This document shows positions 1-12,100 of a DNA stretch of 64,000 bases, piece by piece. Location: contig CM043875.1 in the NCBI GenBank assembly GCA_023846275.1, positions 2,849,569 through 2,913,568 on the forward strand. Direction: 5' to 3'. The first letter of the stretch is position 1. Each line of letters starts with the position of its first letter. A program made the position numbers and the translations under genes. The DNA comes from Vanilla planifolia. Its lineage: Eukaryota; Streptophyta; Magnoliopsida; Asparagales; Orchidaceae. Below the pieces are notes generated by a model, which did not search any database, was not told the origin of the DNA, and saw only the letters and a list, made by a program, of their open reading frames with translations.

Positions 1-950
1 AGAAATTCAGTTATTGTTTGGTTAGTTTGATCAATTTCATTGGCATGGACATTGGACATCAAATAATCACAATCTACTTCAAGGACAATGGAGAACAGGC
101 ATCTCTAGGTTGCATGCATGATTTCTTATTTACAAATAAACCTATATCCTTGTTTTTTCCATGGTTTATGATTCATTGTCATTGCAATTGCCCTAGAAAT
201 TACATTCATATGAGTCAGTAAGTATTGATTATGCATGGTTTGTATTTAAGAGATGTGTTTGCTTTTAGCATTGTTTGGCCAAAGGCAAATTATATCTGCT
301 TTTAGGAGTAACCTGGATTCTAACATGTGAGATTATGTGAAATTCCCCCTGCATCAGTGGACCAATATTTTTCATACATAATTGTAGCTTTATGACATTG
401 TTCTCCCTACTTTTGGTGTTCTACATTGGCCTACTGTGCAGTCGACATAAGGAACATGAATTCGTGGTGGTTATGTCATGGAACTTTCAACTGGCCCTAA
501 CACAATTTTGATATTAGAAATCCAAACTTCAGATTTTTTTTTTTTCAATGATGCTCAGAAGTAATTGTATCTTGGTTCTGTTCTAAAAAACATCTGATGG
601 TGTACTTTGTTGAACATGTAACACGAACTTATATGCAGCTATATACCAATTATACTTTCTTTTCTGCATTAAAAACATTTGTTCATTTTACCAAAGAGAA
701 CTTTGAAAACTTGCTCTGAAGACATGGACTTGCTTACTAAGGGTTTTCAGAATGTGGCACCTTTTTGGATTTGTGTCTTTGAATTTGGTGAACTGAAAAG
801 TTTTCATTCAATATATGTAAACTTCTAAAGGGTGTATCTAATTTTTCTTGTTTGATGGCTATTGTGCTAGATGATTTCTATTAGCTTTCTTGTTACTATT
901 GTAGGCATATTCTACCATAATTTACTTAATGATATTTCCTCTAATTGCAG
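1..950 (+). other. DDB1 intron (partial)
   Basis: This AT-rich stretch ends in a pyrimidine-rich tract and AG at 949-950, directly before the DDB1 exon at 951. I looked for the preceding DDB1 residues, which end in a FPD-like motif just before SLAIAKEGE, and did not find them, so this is taken as the 3' part of an intron that begins left of the window. No other gene or repeat is recognised. Confidence 0.7.
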
Positions 951-3640
951 TCTGGCAATCGCAAAAGAAGGTGAGCTTACTATTGGAACTATTGATGATA
1001 TTCAAAAGCTTCACATTCGATCAATCCCTCTTGGGGAGCAATGTCGACGCATCAGCCATCAGGAGCAGTCACGAACATTTGCAATCTGTAGTTATAAAAT
1101 CTGCCTGATAAACAATGATGAGACAGAAATTCATTTTGTTCGTTTATTAGATGATCAAACATTTGAGGTTGTGTCTACTTATCAGTTAGATACGTTTGAG
1201 TGTGGATGCTCTATAATTAGTTGTTCCTTCTCCGATGACAATAATGTATACTACTGTGTTGGAACTGCCTATGTTCTTCCCGAAGAAAACGAGCCTACCA
1301 AGGTGAGACATAATGTTTCTTTTTTTTTGAAGTAAATAATTTTTTCTTGTGATATAATACTGGATGTTGGTTACTTTGTTTTCAGAGTTCACTTGATAAA
1401 TAAACCTTTTATTGGTTAATTTCATTTCTATTTCAAGCATGGTTGATCTATATATCCCTTGCGGATTGTGTTCAAATTGAGTAAAATGTGCCTGGAGCCA
1501 GTAACTTCCATGGCTTTTACTAAAATTTACATAAGTTATCTGTAAAGTTTAGGTCATGTTTGATGCCATCTTTTTTTATAAGTGTGGATAGGTCAAGACT
1601 TTTTTTTGACATTCTGCTTGTTTATGAATTATTCATATCATTTGTTTTGCTGAGAAATTTTGAAATCCATTCAACTTTGCTGAGATGTTAATCTACTAGA
1701 GATATTGAATCACTTTTCACTTGCTTGCTTTTAAAAGTGAAAAAAGTTTGATGAGTATCATTTGAGACCTTATGCTTCCTCATTTCAAAAGCTTGTAGAT
1801 ACTAACACGTGCCAACAAGCTCCAATGTGAGGTTTTGCATTATCTTTTCAATTAGGAACTCCAAGCATGTGGGTTATAACTCATGAAATCTATCTTCTAT
1901 CTTCTTATATTCTCCAGGCAATGCAATGCTTGTATTTTAATATAGATGGATTTTTATCCAAAACTTAGTATGCTTATCATACAGAATTTGTTGCATAAAA
2001 TGGATGGTTGTAAGATAAAGTTTATTAGGCTTGATTAAGAATTAATTTGAAACTAAACTAGCATGTATAAAGGGTTCAAAATCATTTATTGGGCTTAATT
2101 GGTCATCTAGGTCATTTATAAAACACATTAGGGGCATTAGAAACCTTCCTAAATACTTGTTAAATGGCAGTACTTTTTTAAGAGAGATAGATGAGGAACC
2201 AACAAAATAAGAATAGACATAATTTGAATAAGTTTATTTGGATCCCACCTTTGTGAAATTTGAATTTATTTTTTGAATGCTTAGTTTGATTTCTTCATGT
2301 ATGTATATGTGATGAAATGGAATAAAATAGTTAATTTTGGATGTAAATTTCTTGTGATATGTTATTTTTCTTTTCTTTTTCTTTTCATTGTTTTACTTGT
2401 GAGAATACCTCTTCTTTCTCGCCAAATAAAACCAACTCATTTTCACTCATTAATGTTTACATCAAATTAATGTTATGTTTGTAATATTCATTTGTTTGTA
2501 ATTAAATGTTGCCAACTTGTAGTTTTATATTTTATTTAGGATTTTCTTTTGCTTTTATTTACATTGGCATACTTAAAAGTATCATTTTTTTATTTTTTTA
2601 ATTAAAGAATGTTATTGATTTTGTGATTATAGGGACGCATCTTAGTTTTTCTAGTAGAAGATGGAAAGCTACAACTCATTGCTGAGAAGGAAACTAAAGG
2701 AGCTGTATACTCTCTCAATGCATTTAATGGTAAATTGCTGGCTGCTATCAATCAAAAGATACAGTTGTTTAAATGGATGCTTCGTGAAGATGGAACACGA
2801 GAATTACAATCCGAATGTGGACATCATGGTCACATACTGGCTTTATATGTTCAAACCCGAGGCGATTTCATCGTGGTTGGCGACTTGATGAAGTCCATTT
2901 CTCTACTTCTATACAAGGTGATGATAATTTAAGATGTTTAAGTCAAGTACTTGATTGAACTTTTGATTCTTCCTCCTCCTCCTCCTTCTTCTTTAAGTCA
3001 AGTACTTAGTTTTAAATGGATAATGTATGTTTCTGAGTGAATTATTGTTGGTTATCAGCATGAGGAAGGTGCGATCGAGGAGAGAGCAAGGGACTACAAT
3101 GCAAACTGGATGACCGCCATCGAGATAATCGACGACGACATCTACCTTGGCGCGGAGAACAACTTCAACCTCTTCACGGTCCGGAGGAACAGCGACGGGG
3201 CCACCGACGAGGAGCGAGGCCGGCTCGAAGTCGTCGGAGAGTACCACCTCGGCGAGTTTGTGAACCGCTTCCGGCACGGTTCCCTCGTGATGCGCCTCCC
3301 GGACTCGGAGGCAGGCAACATCCCGACGATCATCTTCGGCACCGTGAACGGCGTCATCGGGGTCGTGGCATCCCTCCCCCACGAGCTGTACGTGTTCTTG
3401 GAGAAGCTTCAGTCGAACCTCGTCAAGGTCATCAAGGGCGTCGGCGGGCTCAGCCACGAGCAGTGGAGGTCGTTCAACAACGAGAAGAAGACGGTGGATG
3501 CGAGGAACTTCTTGGATGGAGACTTGATAGAGTCCTTTCTTGACCTCAGCCGAGGAAGGATGGAGGAGATCTCGAGCACGATGGGCGTCTCCGTGGAGGA
3601 GCTCTGCAAGAAGGTCGAGGAGCTCACGAGATTGCATTGA
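951..3640 (+). CDS. DDB1: DDB1, UV-damaged DNA-binding protein 1, 3' part of gene (last three coding exons)
   Basis: DDB1 is the adaptor of CUL4-RING ubiquitin ligases. It docks WD40 substrate receptors and DET1, and acts in nucleotide excision repair and light signalling, mainly in the nucleus. Exons: 951-1302 (first base completes a split Ser codon), 2633-2917 and 3059-3640, each with AG/GT borders and matching phase. Together they encode about 407 C-terminal residues of a protein that is about 1,090 residues in plants. Visible motifs are [53 protein letters not shown] and the terminal VEELTRLH, all diagnostic of the DDB1 third propeller and C-terminal helical domain. The reading is open throughout, so the gene looks intact. 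The last exon is far richer in G+C than the two before it. The N-terminal two thirds lie left of the window. RPL12 follows on the same strand 0.5 kb away. Confidence 0.96.
1303..2632 (+). other. DDB1 intron, 1.33 kb
   Basis: An AT-rich intron with GTGAGA donor at 1303 and ...ATTATAG acceptor ending at 2632. It contains T-rich runs but no coding match and no transposon that I recognise. Confidence 0.85.
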
Positions 3641-4061
3641 TGGAGGAGAGAAATCCCTAATGATCTACCTTTGGTTGCATCTCTCTAATTCCTTGAGTTG
3701 TAACTGTAGAGTATATCAATTCTTTTGTTATTATGTTCTGTTTTGTGACTTGAAACCAAAGCTTATGTTCTCTTCTTCTGATGTCTGAAGCTTTCGCTTG
3801 TGTATTATTCCAACAACATGCTTTCTGGTTCTGTTAAAACACACTACCTATTGTTTTTAGCTTTATTTTATTTAATATTTTATTGAATTTAATTTAGAAA
3901 ACGTAGCTAATAATAAAAAGAAAAATTTGAAAATAATTTTTTTTAAAAAGTGTTATAAGAATAAAGTTGGTGATTTATAAATATAATAATAAAGGTATTT
4001 TTTATCATATAAAATTATATTTTTCTACAAGAATGAGTAGCATCATAGAGCACAACTCGCG
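3641..4061. other. DDB1 3' UTR and RPL12 upstream region
   Basis: The first 150-200 bases after the DDB1 stop have the T-rich look of a plant 3' UTR, but no clear AATAAA signal was found. From about 3850 the sequence becomes very AT-rich (A and T runs) up to the RPL12 TATA box. The RPL12 promoter must lie in this short interval. Confidence 0.5.
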
Positions 4062-4068
4062 TATATAA
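4062..4068 (+). promoter_or_regulatory. TATA box of RPL12
   Basis: TATATAA lies 65-70 bases upstream of the RPL12 ATG. It is followed by GCCCTAATCTCC, which resembles the telo-box/pyrimidine-rich start sites of plant ribosomal-protein genes. Transcription probably starts near 4090-4100, leaving a short pyrimidine-rich leader. Confidence 0.65.
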
Positions 4069-4132
4069 GCCACACGAGCCCTAATCTCCGAGATTTTCAC
4101 TCCATTCTCGCGCTCTACACTTCGACGCCGCC

Positions 4133-4633
4133 ATGCCGCCCAAATTCGATCCCACTCAGATCGTCGAGGTTTACGTCCGTGTTACCGGCGGCGAGGTCGG
4201 CGCCGCTAGCTCTCTCGCCCCTAAGATCGGGCCTCTCGGACTCTCCCCTAAGAAGGTCGGAGAAGACATCGCCAAGGAGACGGCCAAGGACTGGAAGGGT
4301 CTCCGCGTCACCGTCAAGCTTACTGTCCAGAATCGGCAGGCTAAGGTCGCCGTCGTTCCTTCGGCGGCGGCGCTTGTCATCAAGGCGCTCAAGGAGCCGG
4401 AGCGCGACCGGAAGAAGACCAAGAACATCAAGCACAATGGCAATATTTCATTGGACGATGTGATCGAGATAGCGAGGATCATGAGCCCTAGATCCATGGC
4501 CAAGGATCTGAGCGGGACCGTCAAGGAGATCCTGGGGACGTGCGTCTCCGTCGGATGCACGGTGGATGGAAAAGATCCCAAGGACTTGCAAAACGAGATT
4601 TCTGAAGGAGAAGTAGAGGTTCCGCTTGAGTAA
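4133..4633 (+). CDS. RPL12: 60S ribosomal protein L12 (uL11)
   Basis: A single uninterrupted frame of 166 codons, the usual length for eukaryotic RPL12. The protein forms the base of the ribosomal P-stalk on 28S rRNA, where translation factors bind. The N-terminal uL11 domain carries [18 protein letters not shown] (residues about 31-48), followed by the linker and the C-terminal rRNA-binding domain with [19 protein letters not shown]. The start is chosen at ATG 4133 because it sits in a GCCGCC-ATG context behind a TATA box and gives the conserved MPPKFDP N-terminus. Codon use is GC-rich in the first half. Nothing is broken. The neighbour DDB1 lies upstream on the same strand; TGD3 ends 1.5 kb downstream on the other strand. 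Confidence 0.98.
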   Translation: MPPKFDPTQIVEVYVRVTGGEVGAASSLAPKIGPLGLSPKKVGEDIAKETAKDWKGLRVTVKLTVQNRQAKVAVVPSAAALVIKALKEPERDRKKTKNIKHNGNISLDDVIEIARIMSPRSMAKDLSGTVKEILGTCVSVGCTVDGKDPKDLQNEISEGEVEVPLE

Positions 4634-6170
4634 GCATCGGTTCCAGTTATTTATAGTAATTTTTTCTTTTTGCTTCGTCTCTGAAATATTTGAACTATGG
4701 CGTCTAGCTTTGTTTGTGTTTGTAACTTCCTAATCTCGTTGAGTTGAGGTGTTTGATCACTCCATGCGTCATTAGATAACATTTTTCTAATGAAAGAGAT
4801 ATTTTGTTTGCAATGCTTGTTTCATTCGTTTAGCTTAGCTGAGTTAAAGGTAGAAATCTGGTTTTTAAGTATGCAACGGTGGTGCTGTCCAACAATTGAC
4901 GGCGAACGGCTGAGGATTATGATAGATCGGTGGTCGTCGGCCGGCAGTGGGGGTGACTTTGGAGTGGGCCAACGGATGTCACTAGTGGTGACGGTAATGA
5001 TGTAGGTGGCTGCCTGGTCGGCTACGACGACCAGGCGGCTGAAGGTTAGTGTTGACAACGGCGGTGATGAAAGCTGTCAGTCAGCTATGATGGCAGTGCT
5101 CTGCTGGTGGCGAAAACCATCAACGGGGTTTGAGTTTAACCGCCGATGATCGACTATCAACTGAACCTTATTTTTCGCAGCCTTTCTTTAGTTCCCTAAT
5201 TAGGGTTATCCGTCAAGTGATCGGCTAACCTAATAAAGTTGGATGATCCAATCCACCTGGATAGATGGGTTAACCCAAACCTGGAACACGATAATTAAAA
5301 CAACTCTTTGATCGTAGCTTCTGATTTTATAAAATAGGGTATGTTTGACACATTTGTCATTGATGATTAAGTCGATCATAAAAAGTTGATTTAAGAAGTA
5401 TTATTGCTTAATATTATTAAAACTTTGTGCAATTAATAAATATGTTTCAAATAAATAATTAGTATAATGCTTGATATTGAAAGTGGTCGAAATATTTTTT
5501 TTTTTTGGATGAGAAAAATGTCATGATAAAAGCTATTAAAAAAGTTGAGAATAAGTATTAGAAGTATTATTTTGGCGACAATAAAATATGGCAAAAGTGT
5601 ATTAGAAATTGGCTCTTAAATATAAAAATATAATACATCTTATATAAGTTGGCTGGTGTACAATTGCATCTATAAGATCAATTGGATTTTAATTGGACAT
5701 CGTATGATTGGCATATTTGTGTCATGATTAGAAATTGGTACAATTGCATCCTCTTTGATTTGTCATATAAATGTGTTATATATATAAATATATAAAACAC
5801 ATTTTATTGTAATAATACTATTAACATATTTATTTATAATAATAATAATATCCAAGATAGTTATTTCATAAATAATAACCACAATAGTTTATTTGCTTTT
5901 GATAAAAAGTAGTGCTTGGTTTTCAATTTATGATTTATGATGCCATCTGTTAATTAAGCATTTATGTGTTCTATTTGTCACTTTTTTTATTGTATCACTT
6001 TGTTTTATTTCTTTATTAAAATTATTTTTAAAATTGTTTTGTGATTTATAAAAAAAATGCAAGCTTTCAGCTTCCTAAGATTAGTACATTCACAATATAT
6101 CATACCATGGGTGAATCAAAGATTATTCAGTTCTCTATACGTAGAAACTCCAATAAATACCCAAATTGTT
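4634..6170. other. Intergenic region between convergent RPL12 and TGD3
   Basis: Contains the 3' UTRs of both genes. About 4880-5160 is a GC-richer patch of GGT/GACGG-like short repeats with a perfect hairpin at 5012-5036. The rest is AT-rich with short A and T runs and a small (AAT)n microsatellite near 5837-5850. No coding match was found. Confidence 0.6.
5012..5036. repeat. Perfect 9-bp inverted repeat with 7-nt loop
   Basis: GCCTGGTCG at 5012-5020 is the exact reverse complement of CGACCAGGC at 5028-5036. It lies downstream of RPL12 in the GC-rich patch. No U-run follows it and function is unknown. Confidence 0.5.
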
Positions 6171-9100
6171 TCAATACCTGATTGGCCCATCCAAGCTCCC
6201 CGAAGCAAACTGTAAGAGAGTTCTACAGTTCAATCTTTTATCTTTTAAAGAGAAGACGATAGTTATCACAATCTTAATGGAGCGTTACCTGCTTAACGAT
6301 TGGATTTGTTGATGTGCCAAACTCGTGAGTCATGCCTTCCCAGACAATTCTTCCCTCGTATAAGAACAACAATCTGATATAGAGAACGGATGATTCAAAT
6401 CCTAACACAAATGACTGAGGTTTCAGGCAAAGAACACTCGACATGGCTTACCGATCAACCGCTCGGTTTATGGTGCTGTGTTGATGGGTGACGACGACGT
6501 AGGAAGCTATCTTTCCCAGCTTTCTAGTGCTCTTCTCTCCCTTCAAATGCACGGAGCGGATGAGATCTTCGACGACGGTCGATGCGATCGGGTCAAGTCC
6601 CGCGGTAGGTTCATCGTATAACAATACCTGTTGAAACATTAAGTCATATTAGCGTCTAAGCTTTCCAAAGACTAGGTTTCTTGCCATTATAAGTCTCTCG
6701 TGTTTGTTTAATTGCATTAATAGATCTCGCATCGTTATTTTATTTCTAGAAAGCATACCTCTGGTTCAATTTCCTCCTTTGTATTGTCATATATAATTGA
6801 TCTAGCTAATGCCACCCGTTTCTTCATACCACCAGATAACTCTGAAGGCATCCTGTCCTCCACCCCCTATAAAATCACAACTAAGACTCAAATAAACCAC
6901 ACATCAAATGATATATATATATATATAGTAGCAAAGGTTGCTTTGGAAATGTATATGTGGTCTTTACTTAAGAAATAACATAAGGTGTGATTCAAATGGA
7001 CCTGTCTTGAGGAATAATGTCTGGAATATAGTTAACAAACTACAGAATTAACTGTTGCAATATATTTAATTCAGAAGTTCCAAGTGAACTTTGGACTTCT
7101 TATGCCCTACAACAAATTGCATCCTATCTTAAGAACTCTTAGTTGAGAAAGAAATGATCTTTCAACTAATCGAAAAGCTTTATATGACATTTCGAGATAT
7201 TCGATACCAATGCCACATTGTAGTATGGAAAAGAAAAATGTATAAATAAAAACATAAAAAAAAGGTTAATATTAGACTAAGATTACCTTTAGTCCAACAG
7301 CTGCCAGATTTTCTGTAACAAGCTCTGCTATTTTATCCCTTTGCATCCTTGAATTTTCATACCTTACAGAACAGAATAATAGACACAAGATAGAAATAAA
7401 TGTGGTTAGCCTCAACATGAAGATGAAACAAATTAATAAATCTGAATTAATCAACAAGATTATAGCATGCCTTACAGTTGAAAACCGACGTTCTCACGAA
7501 CCGTAAGAGAATCAAAAAGGGCTGCACTTTGAAAAACCTATGCAAATAACATTGGCAAATATGATGATAAAAAATGAATAAAATAGTCAATAATTGCTAA
7601 TACTGATGAATATGTTCAATGGCATATGATTATGTTACTCATATATATAATAAGTTTAAAAGATTGTTAGACAAGTAATTTCATTTTAAATTTGAAGATG
7701 TCAAATTGTAGAAGTAGGCATGCAAAGGAGATGAAAGGATACCAAGCCAATTCGAAGACCAGCTATCCCATCATCATCAACTAAGCCGCACCTCTTCCTA
7801 CCACAAATTAGAACTTCTCCCTGGTAAATGCACTTAAGTTCTTTCAGAAAAGAAACTAATGTGACCATTAATGGAAACCAGCAAGCACAAATAAAAGTTC
7901 TTAAGTATGGTTGCATCTCTGATAACCTAAAAAAATGTCAAATACCTTGTCTGGAGCAAGAAGACCAGCCATTATCTTAAGAATAGTTGATTTTCCAGTT
8001 CCTGAAGGACCAATAATTCCTACAGCTTCACCGTGTCTAATCTGAAATTGAAATAGTTTGGCATGTGCAAATTTTGGAATACAGTTCTCATTTCACAAAT
8101 AATCAAAAGCAAACTTGCAAAGTTAACATAACCTAGAAAAAGAAAAAAAGAAGAAGATTGACAACATTTCAATAGAAAAACAAGTGTGACTTGTAGGGAT
8201 TTAGGAAAGGGCATATATCCTACATGTTAAAATCTTTTTTCCTGGGTTTCATGGCATATAACTTTAGCAACATGCTACCATAGACATCAATACTCCCAAC
8301 TTGTGGATTCTCTTTATTTCTGCATTGCAGATTAAGAACTGATGGTCACAATATACAGTTAAGCAATAAAAAGGTCACCTTGAAGCTCACACCTCTCAAG
8401 ACTTGCTTCTCCCCAAAAGATTTGTGAACATCTCTGCACTCAATAAGAACATCCGTTCCATCTTTGGCATCTATAACTGCTCCCAAACTCTCGGTAATAT
8501 TCAAGCCCTGGAAACAGATGAAATGCATTCTTAGGGCACATCATGGATTAGACATAAATTTCGTGAACACTCAGCAAATGTTTGTTTTTCTACTAGAAAT
8601 TGTCACACCATCAAGACAAGATAAGGCCTAAACTACAAATCATCAAACAAGTGTAATGATTACAAGCTTTTGAAGAAGAAAAGCAATTCTTGGGCTTTCT
8701 AAAGTGGAAAATAATATTAAATTTCCTAAATGCACAAACATTTTTATGGTAATTCTACACAAGCAATCAACATTTAGTTTTAAGACTGAACTGTTGTCAG
8801 AATAGTGTAACTTTAGAAGCATACACCTTGATTGACTATATTTCTAAATTCACTTGGCAACATGTAAGAACCAAAATATCCTAAGTAACAGAGATAAACA
8901 AAGATGCAAAGCAAAACTCATCTTCCACACTTGCTGTACTGTATAGTAAGGTTATTGTCATGAAGACACGATAGGTACAAGTGAAGATTTACTATGGCTA
9001 ACATTTAGGATCCATGGTGGGAACAGACTTTCAAATAACATATTCCCTAACCCTTTTGGAGATTCAAATGAGTTAGGTTTCGTAACATAGTTCAAGTATC

Positions 9101-12100
9101 TAATTCAATCCATGTTTAGAAAAAGAAAAGAAGTAAAGGCATATTTGATACACCAAGTCATCTGGGTATTCTATCAAAAGATCAAAATAAATTCTTAATT
9201 CAAGGAATTAGGAATATAATATTTTATTTTCCTTGTTCTGGGTATTCTACTTAGGGATGCTAAGAATTCCATCATTATGGTATTATTGATAAACTCCATG
9301 GAGCTACAGTAAGGACATGCCTCTTGTACAGAAAAACCAATGAGATATAAGCATTCGTGCAACAAATCCATTAGAACTTGGAAAAATATCTTAATATTTT
9401 GAAATTTGATCCAAACTTCACATGATGCATCAAGAAAACAAGTCTTATGGCAAAACATGGATCTATTTTACGAGATGCAGCGGGAAACATCCAAGGATAT
9501 GGCCAAATTTGCTTGAATGAAATGAGAAAAAGACTCACTAAAGAGTTGGATGATGTTCAAGGGTGACTACACGCAATGCGCCCTTACTATCTATATGCAA
9601 AACATTTGCTGAAGTTCAACATGAAAAAACCGGAAGGCAAGTCATGTTCACAGGTATTACTATAAGTACAGAGACTTATTCTTCCTCTAGCTCAGCTATC
9701 GTTATTTGGAAACTCTTAAAAAAAGAAGCAGAGAAAAACTATTATATTACTGTTGCTTTAAGCCCAACCACACAATGGGAGCAGTAATACAAATTTCATG
9801 GGAACTTAGCTAACCAACACCATCAAAACCAAAGAGCACTCAATAAAGCTCTTGCTACGAAGTCCTTCATAATCAACACTAATGCTTGTAACTTTGCCTA
9901 ATCTACCAAACAATTTAAATTTTTGCATAACTTATTAAAAAAATCTAACCTTACTCAAGGAGATTGAGCCTACCCAAAACAACCCTTTGGCAACTGTTCA
10001 TAAAGTACTATACATATCTCATGTTTTATTAATAACTAGGTGGATGAAAATTGGAAAATTGATACCAATACTTCTGATCATATAAATAACAGAAAACTGC
10101 AATATTTTTTTTTTATATTTATGAGTTGTAATGATGGTATTTCAATCACTATCATTGAAAGAAATATGTCAAAAGTAGTGTGCAATGAGGATTAAAGTTT
10201 AAATTAATTTTTTATATTCCTAAATTGAAATATAAACTTTTTTCATTATCAAACTTTCCAGAGATTAAACTTGTTCAGCTTTATTTTCCCTTTTGTTGTG
10301 TTTTTCAAGAATATTGATCGAGGAAGATGATTAGAAGGGCTGAGAAGCAAAACTGTCTTTACGTCCATAGTAGTGTCGATTTTTCCACAACTAATCAATT
10401 ACCTAAAAATGGTTTGTTGTCTAGTTTGTCAAATTCATAAATAATATTATAGCAAATGCTTTAGTCATCTCAACTCCATTTATTTAAACTTTGCAATCAC
10501 ACTTATTTATTAATAAAAATGCTTCCATTTTCAGATGTGAACATTGTATTTTTACTAAACAAATAAGACATAATTTATCGTACTAATTACATAAAGTATT
10601 CAAGTCTTACCACCTTATAGACATCAACATTTAGAGTCCCTCTCACACAAATAGTCTCCTAGTATCCAAGTGGTTCATGACATTTATTGACAATCATAAT
10701 CAAGTTAACTATGAACACTAATGAAATATAAGACTAAAGTCAAACATTATTGCACGATAGTTAAACAAATATGTCACAAATGTCTTCCAAACTATCATCC
10801 ATATCTTGAGAACTAATAATAGTAGAAAATATTTTCCCAATGATTTCATTCAACACTTGACCATAGGACTGCCCATCAGAGTTCACATGCACATATTCCT
10901 CAACAAAAAGAGGTGAGGCTAAGAGAAAAATAGACAGTGACACAAAACAACTTAGTCAATCATGTTTGCTAATCATATTTCAAATTAATTTTGGGGTAAA
11001 GTCAATTTAACTTCAGGTTATCTCATCAATTAGTTACATTCCAAAGTTTTCAACCTCTAGCCTCCAAACAATCATCTTCTTGAAACATACATTCATATCC
11101 AACTAATCAATTCCCTTCCTCCTCGAGTCTTCGATTACACTATCTATATTCATAATCATAATCTAAAAAGAGGAGAAATTAGATCCAAAAACCTTCAAGT
11201 GCATCTTTATTGATTAGTCTCCAATACAAAAAGGGTAAAAGTGTTTGCATCCTCTTACAAACAAATTCCATGTTATTTGCAATGCCGCATTTCTTGACGA
11301 TCAAAACTTTTATCTCAGTATTTATCTTTAGAAAGAGAAATCTAGCGAAGAAAACCATAGAGATCATCCCATTATCTTCTCATATCTTCAAAAGCTAAAA
11401 CAAAATTTCCTTCCAAATTAAGAGTTTCTCAGGAAATGTCCTGACCAAACCAATCACGAATTGGCCCAAGAGGGGGCACCAAACACATTGTAAAATCAAC
11501 AAAATTGAAAACTAGTTCTAAACATGCAAATGAAAGGTACACATTACTTAATGATCTAGATCTCCCCAATGCTCTCAAGAAAAGAGTTGTATCATGCACT
11601 CATCATCCTATCTATAATCACTTAGGCTACAAAAAGATATCTAATCCATACAAGATGTTGGTAAAAAATCCAAACATAAGGATTCTAAAAAATGTTTAAT
11701 AAGCTTTAGAATGCCAAAAATGGAAGGCTATAATAAAGGAATAAATACAAAGATTATATGACACTTGGGAAGTTAGTTATATTTCCAAAGAGAAGAACTT
11801 ATTAGCTACAAATGGATATTTACAATAAAATTCAAGGCTAATGAAGAGATAGAATGGTATAAAGCTTGCTTGGTGGCACAAAGCTACACTCAAACTTAAA
11901 TTGATTATAAGGAGATATTTACTCCAATAGACAAGATGAAATCAAACTCTTGTAGTAAACCCTGACTAAGAACTATCAAGAACGCAATATTGAACAAAAA
12001 CATCAAGAAAGAAGTTTCAAGAAGATGTTACATGGATTTAAGGAAGCAACAAAGTTTGTAGGCCCAAAAAATAATAATATGGATTGAAACAATTTCCCAA

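Noticed and set aside
2993-3637. 214-codon minus-strand frame over the last DDB1 exon
   Set aside because: Shadow of the GC-rich coding exon; the plus strand matches DDB1 throughout.
4171-4581. 136-codon minus-strand frame over RPL12
   Set aside because: Shadow of the GC-rich RPL12 coding frame.
10761-10943. 60-codon minus-strand frame in TGD3 intron 1
   Set aside because: Considered as an alternative TGD3 exon but lacks any family similarity, and the exon at 34807-35001 fits phase and sequence.
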